From the NCBI RefSeq assembly GCF_013407765.1, contig NZ_JACBZD010000002.1, positions 258,001 to 322,000 on the forward strand: a DNA stretch of 64,000 nucleotides, in the 5' to 3' direction. The position numbers and the translations under genes were made by a program. Below are positions 47,202 through 56,422 of the stretch, in pieces (the first letter of the stretch is position 1; each line of letters starts with the position of its first letter). This DNA is from Allostreptomyces psammosilenae (GTDB lineage: Bacteria; Actinomycetota; Actinomycetes; Streptomycetales; Streptomycetaceae). A model generated the notes under the pieces. That model saw only the letters and a list, made by a program, of their open reading frames with translations. It had not been told where the DNA came from and did no database searches.

Positions 47202-48935
47202 TCAGCCCTTGGCCACCGCCCAGAGGATCTCCGGCAGCCGCCCGGGCAGCGCCGCCGAGGCCGTGCGCAGCGCCACCAGCACGGCGGCCAGCCCCCAGCC
47301 CACGCCGATCGGCACCATCAGCAGCGCCGCCGCGCCGCCCGCCTCCCGCAGCGGGAGGAGCACGGCGAGCAGCGGCAGGCAGACGAGGAGTGACGCCACG
47401 GCGCCGAGCGTCATCGAGCCCCAGGCCAGTCCCGCCTGGCCGGCCGCGGCCCCGCCCGTGCCGTCACGCTCCGGCACGGCGTAGGGGAGCCGGACGCTGG
47501 TGTGCAGGCCGACCGCGAACTGCACCCCGACCACGCCCAGGGCCAGGCCGAGCGCCGGCCAGAACTCGCCGGACCCGGTGAGCAGGGCGAGCAGGCCGGT
47601 CACCACGACGACGTACGGCACGGCGACCACGGCAACGGCGAGCAGTCGGCCGAGCAGCTCCGCCCGAGCGTCACGACGGTCGGTGATGGTGGCCGCGACG
47701 GTCCAGAACGCCGAGCCGTCCATGCCGAACACGTTGCCGATCTGGTTGCCGAGGAAGGCGGCCGCCCACAGCGACTGGTAGACGGAGGCCGTTCCCTGGG
47801 CCGCGAACACCAGCGGCATGATCGCGCCCATGCCGAGGACGGCCACCCAGGCCACCCGGCCGCGCGGATCCCGCCAGCCGTACCGGGCCTGCCGCGCCAT
47901 CGCGGTGCCGGCCCGGCCGCCGGGCACCAGCCGCAGCCGGCGCAGCACGACCGGTCCCGCCATGGCGTCCGCGCCGGCGCGGTCGGCGGCCCGGCGGCGC
48001 CGTGGGCCGGGCTCCTGCGCGCCGCCGAGCAGCGTGGAGGAGTCCGCGGTGACCATCAGCCGGTGCAGCGAGCGCTGCCACCACCACATCAGCGCGGCCA
48101 CCGTCGCCGCCACCACCAGCAGCCGCCCGGCCGAGGCCGCGGCGCGCCCCTCCTCCGCCGCCCGGATGGCGTCCACCGCCATCCCCGGGGGCAGCCAGCG
48201 CAGCACCTCGCCGAGCGCGTCCACCACCTCCAGGGAGCCGCTGCCGAGCTGCCGCACCCCGGCGCCGACCAGGTTGCCGCCGAGCGCCACGAGGATCCCG
48301 CTGAGCAGCGCGAGGTCACGGCCGCGCCGGCTGTTCAGCATCCGGGTGTTGGCGGCGGCCACGGCGCGGGAGAGGGTCAGGCACAGCAGCAGGGCGAGCA
48401 GTACGGCGGGGACGGCGGCGACCAGCCCGGCCGCGGACTCCACCAGCGCGACCGGGGCGGTGAGCAGGAACAGCAGGGTGAAGGCGGGGCCCAGGCCGAC
48501 CGCCGAGGCGGCCACCATGCCGGCCAGCAGCTGGGCCGGGCGCAGCGGGAGCAGCACCAACCGGCTGGGGTCCAGCGTCTCGTCCCCGCCGCCGGAGACG
48601 AACAGCGGCAGCACCGCCCAGCCCAGGGCGAACACGCTGAACAGCAGCGTGGGCGCGCTGAAGGCGAAGTCCTGGCCGCGGGCCACCGCCATGAGCAGCA
48701 GCGCGCCGGCCGCGTAGACCAGGGCGACCAGCGAGCCGATGACGTAGACCACGGTGCGGGCCCGGCTCTGCCGCAGGCCGTTCACCACCATCCGGGCCTT
48801 CATGGCGGCGAGCAGCCGCGCCGTGGCGCCCAGCCCGGGTGACGCGGTGGGCGGCGCGGCGGGGGAGGGGGCGGCGGGGAACGGGGCTGGGGCGGCCGGG
48901 GCGGAGGGCTGACCGCCGGCCGCGGGGGCGCTCAC
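47202..48935 (-). CDS. ABC exporter, membrane subunit
   Basis: 577 residues from a GTG at 48935 that overlaps the ATPase stop by 4 bases (GTGA). A Pro/Ala-rich N-terminus of about 40 residues precedes about 14 membrane helices with a mid-protein cytoplasmic basic loop (PGPRRRRAADRAGADA). FVSGGGDETLDPSRLVLLPL and WAAAFLGNQIGNVFGMDGSA are recognisable in actinobacterial ABC-2-like transporter proteins. With the adjacent ATPase it should export an unknown substrate. Confidence 0.85.
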   Translation of the reverse strand: MSAPAAGGQPSAPAAPAPFPAAPSPAAPPTASPGLGATARLLAAMKARMVVNGLRQSRARTVVYVIGSLVALVYAAGALLLMAVARGQDFAFSAPTLLFSVFALGWAVLPLFVSGGGDETLDPSRLVLLPLRPAQLLAGMVAASAVGLGPAFTLLFLLTAPVALVESAAGLVAAVPAVLLALLLCLTLSRAVAAANTRMLNSRRGRDLALLSGILVALGGNLVGAGVRQLGSGSLEVVDALGEVLRWLPPGMAVDAIRAAEEGRAAASAGRLLVVAATVAALMWWWQRSLHRLMVTADSSTLLGGAQEPGPRRRRAADRAGADAMAGPVVLRRLRLVPGGRAGTAMARQARYGWRDPRGRVAWVAVLGMGAIMPLVFAAQGTASVYQSLWAAAFLGNQIGNVFGMDGSAFWTVAATITDRRDARAELLGRLLAVAVVAVPYVVVVTGLLALLTGSGEFWPALGLALGVVGVQFAVGLHTSVRLPYAVPERDGTGGAAAGQAGLAWGSMTLGAVASLLVCLPLLAVLLPLREAGGAAALLMVPIGVGWGLAAVLVALRTASAALPGRLPEILWAVAKG

Positions 48936-49792
48936 CGGGGCCCGCCGAGCCAGTCCAGCGAGGCCTCCGCGCGGTCCGCCGCGCCGACCAGGTCGATGAA
49001 GACCTCGTGCAGCGGCCGTCCGTCGCGCACCCGGTCCAGCGGACCCTGCGCGACCACCCTGCCGCCCCGCATCACCGCGACCCAGTCGCACAGCTTCTCC
49101 ACCAGCTCCATGACGTGGCTGGAGAACACCACGGTGGCGCCGGAGGCGGTGTAGCGCTCCAGCACGTGCCGGATGGTCCGCGCGGAGACCGGGTCCACGC
49201 CCTCGAAGGGCTCGTCCAGGAAGAGCACCGTCGGGTTGTGGATCAGCGCCGCGGCCAGGCCGATCTTCTTGCGCATGCCGGTGGAGTAGTCCACCACCAG
49301 CTGGTTCCGCGCCCCGGTGAGGTCCAGGACGGCGAGCAGGTCATCGGTGCGGCGCCGGACGTCCGAGACGGGAAGCCCCCGCAGCCTCCCGGTGTACTCC
49401 AGCAGTTCCGCGCCGGTGAGCCGTTCGAACAGCCGCAGCCCTTCCGGCAGCACGCCGATCCGGCCCTTGACGGCCACCGGCGACCGCCAGACGTCGTGGC
49501 CGGCGACCTGCACCGTGCCGGCGTCCGGGCGGAGCAGCCCGGTGACCATCGACAGGGTGGTCGTCTTCCCCGCCCCGTTGGGGCCGACCAGGCCCACGAA
49601 GCTGCCCGCCGGGAGGTCCAGGTCGATCCCTGCCACGGCCAGCCGCTCCCCGAACCGCTTGGTCAGCCCGCGCACCCGGACCGCCGGCGGGCCGCTGGGG
49701 GCGGCCGGCGGGGGCGGCGTCGGGAGGTGGATTCCCGCGGCGGCCGGTTCGGGTGGCCGGGGTATCGCGCCGGGCGCCTTGGCCAGGTCCAC
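48932..49792 (-). CDS. ABC exporter, ATPase subunit
   Basis: 286 residues from a GTG at 49792, chosen because GAGGAG sits 6 bases upstream; an open frame continues to 49912. Walker A GPNGAGKTT, Q-loop region IGVLPEGLRLFERLTG, signature YSTGMRKKIGLAAALI, Walker B VLFLDEPFEGVDPVS and switch His in VVFSSHVMELVEK. The N-terminal 40 residues are Pro/Ala-rich. Drives the membrane subunit encoded by the overlapping next gene. Confidence 0.94.
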   Translation of the reverse strand: MDLAKAPGAIPRPPEPAAAGIHLPTPPPPAAPSGPPAVRVRGLTKRFGERLAVAGIDLDLPAGSFVGLVGPNGAGKTTTLSMVTGLLRPDAGTVQVAGHDVWRSPVAVKGRIGVLPEGLRLFERLTGAELLEYTGRLRGLPVSDVRRRTDDLLAVLDLTGARNQLVVDYSTGMRKKIGLAAALIHNPTVLFLDEPFEGVDPVSARTIRHVLERYTASGATVVFSSHVMELVEKLCDWVAVMRGGRVVAQGPLDRVRDGRPLHEVFIDLVGAADRAEASLDWLGGPR

Positions 49793-49969
49793 GTCGGGCT
49801 CCTCGCTGTCCGGCGGGGACGCGCGTGTCGTGGCCGGCACCCCCGTCGACGGTCTGGTCGTCCCTCCCTCCCTACCCGACGCCCACCGCCCGGAACGCCG
49901 CCGTCCGATCACGGATGGCGGCGTCCCGGCATCATTGCCCGCTCACGACGCATCGCAGGAGGCAGGCGC

Positions 49970-50179
49970 ATGAGCCGGACCCCCATCGAACCGGACGACG
50001 ACCCGGTCGCTGACGCGGCCGCCGTGGCGGGCGCGACCACCGCGACGGAGCCCGTCGAGGCGGCTGCGCGCGAAATCCTCGCCGTCCGCCGGCGCGCCCG
50101 TGCGCTGGCCGGGCTCCGTGCCATGGGGGCACGGGGCGATTTCGACGCCCTGCTGGACAAACGGAACCTCCGTTCCTGA
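49970..50179 (+). CDS. Small hypothetical protein
   Basis: 69 residues from ATG 49970, with GCAGGAGG 7 bases upstream, the best ribosome site in this stretch. Acidic, Ala-rich first half (SRTPIEPDDDPVADAAAV), then an amphipathic basic helix (AAREILAVRRRARALAGLRA) and RGDFDALLDKRN. No signal peptide, no known domain. Divergent from the ABC exporter genes. The strong ribosome site supports a real gene; function unknown. Confidence 0.65.
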   Translation: MSRTPIEPDDDPVADAAAVAGATTATEPVEAAAREILAVRRRARALAGLRAMGARGDFDALLDKRNLRS

Positions 50180-50370
50180 CCGCGGCCTTCCTCCCCTGGC
50201 CGCTGCTGTTCGCGGAGACCGCCGCCGTTCGGGGAGGCATCCTGACCGTTGCCTGCCAGGTGGCCTTCCGGCCTCTGCCCTGTCGCCCCCTGGCTGCCGT
50301 GCCGCCACCGGTGAGGCCGCTGGTTCGCGTCAGGGCCATGCCAGGTGTTGTTGCCTGATCAACCACTTGC

Positions 50371-50446
50371 TCTGGGGGGACCCCCTGTTTCAGGATCCCA
50401 CGAGGCTGTTACCGAGCGCAGTCCCCCACGTGCCGCCTGTGGATAA
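50371..50446 (-). repeat. Dispersed element copy C (inverted)
   Basis: Read on the minus strand: TTATCCACAGG from 50446, then GGGGGACTGC, and AGGGGGTCCCCCC from about 50386, with 61 bases from the first T to the second G-run. This is the same layout as copies at 10900 and 40913/41023. Confidence 0.75.
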
Positions 50447-50509
50447 CTTTGGGCAGGTGCATGACTCTGGAGGTCCGCACGGCGATGATTGCCGGCCGTC
50501 CGCACACGG

Positions 50510-50565
50510 CGAGGGGCGGGTGGCTCTTCCTCCCCGTTCTGGGAGGAAGAGCCACCCGCCCCTCG
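50510..50565. terminator. Very strong hairpin downstream of the Prim-Pol gene
   Basis: A perfect 25-bp stem (50510-50534 with 50541-50565) around a 6-base loop. It is one of the longest in the window and lies 40 bases beyond the Prim-Pol gene stop. Confidence 0.9.
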
Positions 50566-50604
50566 TGCGTCGCCCCTCGTGCGTCGCCGTTCGGGTCCGC
50601 CCGG

Positions 50605-51276
50605 TCAGCCCCGGGAGCGAGCCGGGACGAGGGAGGGGCGGCGGGTCTCCTGGCCGCAGGCGTAGGCGATGCTCGGCAGCAGGTCCTTCACGTCCGGCAT
50701 CCACCGGGTGCCGCCGCGCGGCGGGCGGGCCCACTGGGCGTATCCGAACCGGCCGATCCGGCTGGGGGCGCCCGGCACATAGGAGCCGTCACCGTGCGCC
50801 ACCAGATCGATACCCGCAGGTGCCCAACCGATCCTGCGCAGCAGATCCGGGACCTTCTCGGCGATGCCCGGCAGCACCAGGAACACCATCCGGCGGTTGG
50901 CGACCGACAGCACCGGGCCCAGTTCCACGCCGAGGCGCTCCAGGCGGGCGAGGGCCAGGCAGCCGGCGTTGAACGGCACGTCCACGGCGTCGAACGAGCG
51001 TCCGGTCGGCAGCAGGACGCAGGAGTCGGGTTGCGCCGACCACCAGTGCCGGACGGCGGCCGGATTGTTGCTGCACTGCAGCGCCCAGTCGGCGCGCACC
51101 GGGTGCGCGCCCGGGGCGGTGCACACCGGGTCGCCGCAGGAACAGCGGGGTGGGCCGTCGTGCTCGAGCAGGCGGGCGCCCGCCGCGACATCCCAGCGGC
51201 AGACCTCGGCGTAGGCGATGGCGGCGTCGATCAGGGTGCCGCTGCTCCAGGAACGGGCTGTCACGGTATCTCTCAC
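50605..51276 (-). CDS. Small Prim-Pol-type DNA primase/polymerase-like protein
   Basis: 223 residues. It opens with AAIAYAEVCRWDVAAGARLL and has CSCGDPVCTAPGAHPVRADW, a zinc-binding-like Cys/His cluster. WWSAQPDSCVLLPTGRSFDAVDVP then ends in the DxD-like catalytic region, and RMVFLVLPG and APPSRIGRFGYAQWARPPRG follow. This matches the N-terminal bifunctional primase/polymerase (D5N/Prim-Pol) domain found alone in many Streptomyces. Enzymes of this type usually carry a helicase partner; none is near, and the active-site residues appear partly altered, so activity is uncertain. It is followed by a very strong hairpin. Confidence 0.82.
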   Translation of the reverse strand: MRDTVTARSWSSGTLIDAAIAYAEVCRWDVAAGARLLEHDGPPRCSCGDPVCTAPGAHPVRADWALQCSNNPAAVRHWWSAQPDSCVLLPTGRSFDAVDVPFNAGCLALARLERLGVELGPVLSVANRRMVFLVLPGIAEKVPDLLRRIGWAPAGIDLVAHGDGSYVPGAPSRIGRFGYAQWARPPRGGTRWMPDVKDLLPSIAYACGQETRRPSLVPARSRG

Positions 51277-51700
51277 GCCCTGCTCAACTACCGCCGGGTG
51301 CCGGGGTTACGGCGTGATCCCGGGCTCCGCGCGGCCGTGGTGGGCCCCGGACGGCCGAGGGGCGTCCCCGCGCGCGTCCCGGCGCGCGTTACGGCGCACG
51401 TGGGAGCCGGTCGCGCCCCTCGACGCCCCACGCACCACCCGGAGCGCGCCGCACGCCCGTCGGACGGCGTCCTCCGGTCCGCGTCGCGGGGGCGCGAGAG
51501 CGCACGCGCCGCCGCGCGCCGATCCGGCACGGTCCGCGGGTGCCTCGAACGCGGGGTGTGATGCGAGAACTTCCTCCCGGTACGCAGGCAAGTGTCCGGT
51601 TCGGCGTGTGCCGGTGCGGCACGCCGGGGGCATACCCGGGACGGTCCGCCCCGGACGACCGTGACCGGGGCGGCGGACGACCCGGGGAGGGACGCGAGGG
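51277..51700. promoter_or_regulatory. Gene-free divergent region before the NsdA-like gene
   Basis: 424 bases with no convincing reading frame or palindrome; must contain the promoters for the Prim-Pol and NsdA-like genes. Confidence 0.4.
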
Positions 51701-53497
51701 ATGCCGATGAAGCCGTCCAGCAGCCGCAGGCCCGACGAGCACGGGGCCGACCAGCCCGGATTCGGTGAACCGGGGGTCGGCGGACGCGGATTCGACGAGC
51801 GGGGATTCGCCGATCCCGGATGGGACGTGCGCCGTCCCACCGCCGGACGGCCGGGGCAGGGCGGCCGGCCCAGACCGGAGGCCGGCCGGACCCGCGCCGG
51901 TCAGGGCCGCCCCGGCACCGACCCGTTCGGCCCCGGCGCGCCGGGCTCCAACGCTCCGGCCTCCAACGCTCCGGGCCCCGGCGCGCCCGGCCCCGACGCG
52001 CCCGAGCGGGGCAGACCCGAGCGGGGCGGGACCGGCTGGGCGGAGCCGGCGCAGGAGGCGGCCGGAGGCGAGCGCCACCCCAACGAGCGCCTGCAGGCCC
52101 TGGTGCAGGAGGCCGGCTGCTCCAACGCCGGCCTGGCCAGACGGGTGAACCTGTGCGGCGCGGAGCGCGGCCTCCGGCTGCGCTACGACAAGACCTCCGT
52201 GGCCCGCTGGCTGCGTGGCCAGCGCCCCCGGGGCGCCGCACCCGCGGTGATCGCCGAGGCGCTGGGGCGCAAGCTCGGGCGCACGGTCACCCTGGAGGAG
52301 ATCGGCATGTCGGACGCCCGGGGACCCGTACCGGGGATCGGCCTACGGTTCGCCACGAGCCCCGCCGGGGCGATCGACGCGGCCACCGAACTGTGGCGCG
52401 GCGACGCCGGCCGCCGCGACCTGCTGACCGGCGCCGCCGTGGTGCCGGCCGCCCTGGTCGAACCCAGCCGGGACTGGCTGATCGCCCCGCCCGACGAACG
52501 CGTCGCCCGCCGCGAGGGCGCCCGGGTGGGCGCCTCGGACGTCCGCGCCGTCCAGGCCACCACCGCCATGCTGGTGGAACTCGACCGGCGGCACGGCAGC
52601 GGCCTGGTCCGCCCGCTCGCCGTGCACCAGCTCGACGCCGTCACCGCGCGGCTCCTCCTCGGCAGCTACACCGAGCGCGTCGGCCGGGAGCTGTTCGCCG
52701 CCGCCGCCCGGCTCACCGAGCTCGCCGGGTACATGGCCGTCGACACCGGCCGCCCCGGCCTCGCCCAGCGCTACTACGTCCAGGCGCTGCGGCTCGCCCA
52801 GGCCGCCGGGGACCGCGGATACGGCGGATACGTGCTGGCCGCCGGGATGAGCCACCTCGCGGGCGCGCTCGGCAACCCCCGCGAGGCCATCCAGCTGGCC
52901 CGCGCCGCCCGGGAGGGCGCCCGGACCGCGGCCGGGCCGACCGCGGCGGCGCTCTTCCACGCCGCCGAGGCGCGCGGCCACGCCCTGCTCGGCGACCGGG
53001 TGAGCGCGGAACGGTCCGCCGCCGAGGCCACCCGCGCCCTGGAGCGGGCCCGCCCCGGCGACGGCCCCGACTGGGTGGCCCACTTCGACGCCGCCTACCT
53101 CGCCGACGAGTTCGCCCACTGCTACCGCGACCTGGGCCTGCCGGAACGTTCCGCTCGGGCAGCCCGGGACGCCCTGGACGGCCACCCGACGGGCCGGGCG
53201 CGCCGTCGCGCCGTGGACATGGTGCTGCTCGCCACCGCCGAACTGGACGGCGGGGACGTCGAACGCGCCTGCGCCACCGCCGCGGGTGCCGTGGACGCGC
53301 TCTCCGGGCTGCGCTCCTCGCGTGGCGCCGGCTACCTGGAGGAGTTCCGGACCCGGCTGCACCCCCACGCCGGCGTGGCGGCGGCCCGGGAGTTCCTGGC
53401 CGCCACGGCGACCGGGCGCCGGTCCGGGGACGACCCCGGGGACGACCCCGAGGGGGGCGACGCGGGCGGGGACGCGGGCGGGGACGCGGACGAGTAG
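51701..53497 (+). CDS. NsdA-like TPR transcriptional regulator
   Basis: 598 residues from ATG 51701 (a second ATG at 51707). The first 125 or so residues are disordered (Gly/Pro/Arg with PGSNAPASNAPGPGAPG). A helix-turn-helix-like region follows at about 128-205 (NERLQALVQEAGCSNAGLAR, KTSVARWLRGQRPRG, IAEALGRKLGRTVTLEEIGM), then tetratricopeptide-like helices (AARLTELAGYMAVDTGRPGL, QRYYVQALRLAQAAGDR) and an acidic Gly/Asp tail. This layout fits the NsdA family, negative regulators of sporulation and antibiotic formation in Streptomyces. The long disordered head is longer than usual. Confidence 0.85.
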   Translation: MPMKPSSSRRPDEHGADQPGFGEPGVGGRGFDERGFADPGWDVRRPTAGRPGQGGRPRPEAGRTRAGQGRPGTDPFGPGAPGSNAPASNAPGPGAPGPDAPERGRPERGGTGWAEPAQEAAGGERHPNERLQALVQEAGCSNAGLARRVNLCGAERGLRLRYDKTSVARWLRGQRPRGAAPAVIAEALGRKLGRTVTLEEIGMSDARGPVPGIGLRFATSPAGAIDAATELWRGDAGRRDLLTGAAVVPAALVEPSRDWLIAPPDERVARREGARVGASDVRAVQATTAMLVELDRRHGSGLVRPLAVHQLDAVTARLLLGSYTERVGRELFAAAARLTELAGYMAVDTGRPGLAQRYYVQALRLAQAAGDRGYGGYVLAAGMSHLAGALGNPREAIQLARAAREGARTAAGPTAAALFHAAEARGHALLGDRVSAERSAAEATRALERARPGDGPDWVAHFDAAYLADEFAHCYRDLGLPERSARAARDALDGHPTGRARRRAVDMVLLATAELDGGDVERACATAAGAVDALSGLRSSRGAGYLEEFRTRLHPHAGVAAAREFLAATATGRRSGDDPGDDPEGGDAGGDAGGDADE

Positions 53498-53708
53498 ACG
53501 GGGTGGGACGGCCGGCGGCGGTGACCGGCGGGGCCGCACGGCGAGGGGCCGCGCGGCGCGGTCGGGCGGTGTGGTCGGGGCGGTGTGCGGTGGCGAGTCG
53601 ACCCGGTACCGTGACCCCGAACAGATGACGGGGTGGTGTGCGATCACCTCCGCCGGCCGCCGCCGGAGACACCACCCCGGCCACGGGGGCAGCGAGAAGG
53701 AGCCGCGG

Positions 53709-55349
53709 GTGAACAACGGTCGTCCTGAGGACGCGTCGACCGGGCAGCAGTGGCCGCCGAACCCGCAGCCGAACCCGCACCAGGATCCCGCGCACCCGCA
53801 CGGCGGCGACCAGCCGCCGGCCCAGCAGCCGCCCAGTGGCGGGTACGGCCAGCCCACCGGGGGATACGGCTACCCGCCGGGTCAGCCCCTCCCGCCGGGT
53901 CAGCACGTCCCGCCGGGTCAGCCGGCGGTGCCCGGTCCCTACCCGGGGCAGGCGCCGTACCCGCCCGGTGGGCAGTACCCGCAGCGGGACGGCGGCGTCC
54001 CGCCGGCGCCCGCGCGGCCCACCCCGCCGCCCGGCGCTCCGCAGGCCCCGGCCGCGCAGCCGGGCGGCGCCGCCGGCCCGGAGGCCACGCAGCTGCTCGG
54101 ACGGGTGCCCAGCACCCCGCCCGGCCAGACCGCCCCGCCAGCCCAGACCGCCCCGCCCGGCCAGCCGTGGGGGCAGGGCGACGGCACCCAGCTCCTCGGC
54201 CGGGTCCAGCCGCCGGCCACGCCGCCGCCGGGCGGTTCCGGTGGCGGCGCCGGTGACCCGGACGGCACCCAGATGCTCGGCCGGGTGCGGCTGCCCGCGC
54301 CCCCGCCCGACGAGCAGGGCACCCAGCTGCTCCCGCCGGTCCAGGGCGGCTCGGCGGGCGGCCCGGCCCCGGCCGCCCCCGGTGGCCCCTGGCCCGGCCA
54401 GCCGGGCGGGCCGCAGCAGCCGGCGCCCCAGCAGTACGGCGGCGGATACGGGTACCCGCCGCGGCAGCAGCCCCAGCCCCCGCAGCCCCAGCAGTACGCG
54501 CAGTCGCAGCAGCCCGGATACGGCTACCCGCAGCCCGCCCCGCAGGCGTACCGGCCCGGCCCCGGTGCTCCCGGCGGCCCCGGCGGGATGGGTCCGGGCG
54601 GTCCGGCGCCCTACCCGCAGCAAGTGGAGTACGACGAGGAACCGGAGCGTTCCCCTCGCCGGGGCCGGCCCTCCACGCCGGTCCTGGTGGGCGTGCTGGT
54701 GGTGCTCTGCGCCGCCGTGGGCCTGCTGGCCGGCCTGCTGACCGCCGGTGGGTCCGACGACGACCCCGCCGACGCGCCCACCGCGCCGAGCGCGGCCGCC
54801 ACCGGCGAGGCGTCCGGCGAGGCGTCCGTGGAGCCCTCCGCCGAGGCGTCCTCCCCGTCCACCAGCCCGTCCGCGTCAGCCTCGCCGTCCACCTCCGCGG
54901 CGGCCCAGCAGGCGGCCGCCCTCGACGGACTGCTCGCCGAGAGCGGACAGGGCCGCTCCACCGTCGTCCAGGCGGTCGCCGACATCCGGGCCTGCGCCGA
55001 CCCGGCCGCGGCGGCCGGGCGACTGCGGCAGGCCGCGGCCTCCCGCCGCGACCTGGTGTCCCGGCTCGACGCCATGGACATCAGCCAACTGCCGCAGGCC
55101 GACGCGCTGAAGCGGGCGCTGCGGGAGGGCTGGGAGCACTCCGCCCGGGCCGACGACGAGTTCGCCGCGTGGGGCGACGACATGGCCGGCGGCGGCTGCG
55201 CCGACGGCGCCGCCGAGGACAACGGGCACACCCAGAGCGCCGGGGCGGCCAGCGGCGAGGCGACCGCCGCCAAGACCACCGCCGCCGAGCTGTGGAACCC
55301 GGTGGCCAGGGAGCACGGCCTCACCGAGCGCACCGCCGCGGACCTGTGA
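53709..55349 (+). CDS. Proline-rich single-pass membrane protein with repeated TQLLGRV motifs
   Basis: 546 residues from a GTG at 53709 with AAGGAG 7 bases before. The first 320 or so residues are Pro/Gln/Gly-rich and contain four spaced motifs: EATQLLGRV, DGTQLLGRV, DGTQMLGRV and QGTQLLPPV. A basic patch (RSPRRGRPSTP) and one helix (VLVGVLVVLCAAVGLLAGLL) follow. The outer part has a Ser/Ala/Pro linker and a helical domain of about 150 residues with cysteines in IRACADPA and GGGCADGA. The cytoplasmic TQ motifs look like phospho-threonine/FHA docking sites. Function unknown. Confidence 0.8.
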   Translation: MNNGRPEDASTGQQWPPNPQPNPHQDPAHPHGGDQPPAQQPPSGGYGQPTGGYGYPPGQPLPPGQHVPPGQPAVPGPYPGQAPYPPGGQYPQRDGGVPPAPARPTPPPGAPQAPAAQPGGAAGPEATQLLGRVPSTPPGQTAPPAQTAPPGQPWGQGDGTQLLGRVQPPATPPPGGSGGGAGDPDGTQMLGRVRLPAPPPDEQGTQLLPPVQGGSAGGPAPAAPGGPWPGQPGGPQQPAPQQYGGGYGYPPRQQPQPPQPQQYAQSQQPGYGYPQPAPQAYRPGPGAPGGPGGMGPGGPAPYPQQVEYDEEPERSPRRGRPSTPVLVGVLVVLCAAVGLLAGLLTAGGSDDDPADAPTAPSAAATGEASGEASVEPSAEASSPSTSPSASASPSTSAAAQQAAALDGLLAESGQGRSTVVQAVADIRACADPAAAAGRLRQAAASRRDLVSRLDAMDISQLPQADALKRALREGWEHSARADDEFAAWGDDMAGGGCADGAAEDNGHTQSAGAASGEATAAKTTAAELWNPVAREHGLTERTAADL

Positions 55350-55543
55350 CGCCGGCGCCGGCACCGGTGGGCTGAGCGGCCCGTCCGGCACGGCGCCGGG
55401 CACCGGGCACCGGGCAGCCACGTGCCTGGCACCCGGCGTCTGGCACCCGGCGTCTGGCACCGGGCCGCCGCCCGCCGCGGAATGTCCGGAATCGTGCGTA
55501 CCGGGGCCGGGCCTGTCGGCGGTGGAACGTAGCATCGGCTGGC

Positions 55544-56281
55544 GTGCCGCCCTTCGACGCAACCGACCAGACCGACCAGTTCGCCCGCACCGACCACGCC
55601 GACCAGCTCGACCGGAACGACCCGAACGACCGGATCCACCGGGCCGGCGAGGCGGCCCGGGCCGCCCAGGCGGAGGAAAAGGCCACCGGAAAGAAACCCG
55701 GAAGGACTTACGCGCCGCCCCGGCGCTCGACCACCATGGCTGGCATGCCGATCCACGACATGCCCTGGTGGCGCTGGCGGAGCCGGGTCCGTTCCGCGCT
55801 GCACATGCTCGGCGACCCCCGGTTCCAGCAGGAGTGCTGGCTGCCGGGCGTCCCCGGTTGGGGCGACGTGACCGACGCCGTGTACCGCCTGGTCGAGGAC
55901 ACCTGGCTCGACAACTGGTCGGCGGAGCGGTACGTGGGCGCGATCTTCCGTGACGAGGAGGAGGCGCGCGCGGTGGACGCCGCGGTGCTCGCGGTGCTCG
56001 CCGTCTTCCACCGGGTGGGGGCGGACGCCCCCGCCGGCGCCTACCTCGCGGACCAGGGCTGGGCCGAGGTGGTGCGCACGGCCTGGGAGGCGCACGCCAG
56101 GCTCGCCGCCGCGGACGGCGAGGACCCGTCGGAGTACCCCCGCCCGCTGGACGCGGCCGGGCTCCCGATCTCGGCGGCGAACATGGCGGCCGGCTTCGCC
56201 GCCGGTGCCGTCCCGCAGGGCCCGCCCGGGGGCGCGCAGGGGCAGGGGGCGCCGGGGCCGATCCTGCCGCCGCCGCGCTGA
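55544..56281 (+). CDS. Conserved hypothetical protein
   Basis: 245 residues from a GTG at 55544; an internal start near residue 65 (MAGMPIHDMPWW) is possible, since the first 60 residues are polar and low-complexity. The core is tryptophan-rich: IHDMPWWRWRSRVRSALHML, CWLPGVPGWGDVTDAVYRLV, EDTWLDNWSAERYVGAIFRD. These blocks look like a strongly conserved Streptomyces family without known function. Pro/Gly-rich C-terminal tail. It precedes purU by 141 bases and may share its transcription. Confidence 0.8.
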   Translation: MPPFDATDQTDQFARTDHADQLDRNDPNDRIHRAGEAARAAQAEEKATGKKPGRTYAPPRRSTTMAGMPIHDMPWWRWRSRVRSALHMLGDPRFQQECWLPGVPGWGDVTDAVYRLVEDTWLDNWSAERYVGAIFRDEEEARAVDAAVLAVLAVFHRVGADAPAGAYLADQGWAEVVRTAWEAHARLAAADGEDPSEYPRPLDAAGLPISAANMAAGFAAGAVPQGPPGGAQGQGAPGPILPPPR

Positions 56282-56284
56282 GCC

Positions 56285-56305
56285 GGCCGGCGCTCTTCGC
56301 CGGCC
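56285..56305. terminator. Short hairpin before purU
   Basis: An 8-bp stem, GGCCGGCG/CGCCGGCC, with a 5-base loop just after the preceding stop. Weak terminator or attenuator. Confidence 0.4.
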
Positions 56306-56422
56306 GTCCCGGCCGCCGCGGGGGTTCGGGTTGCTCGGGTTGCGGTCGAGGGCGCCCTCGGTGGCCACGGGTGTGTCAAGCTTGCTGCTGACGTCCGAGT
56401 GGACACAGGAGGAGAACGCAGG

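Noticed and set aside
51277-51700. Hidden gene before the NsdA-like regulator
   Set aside because: All frames are Arg/Ala/Pro-rich without ribosome sites.
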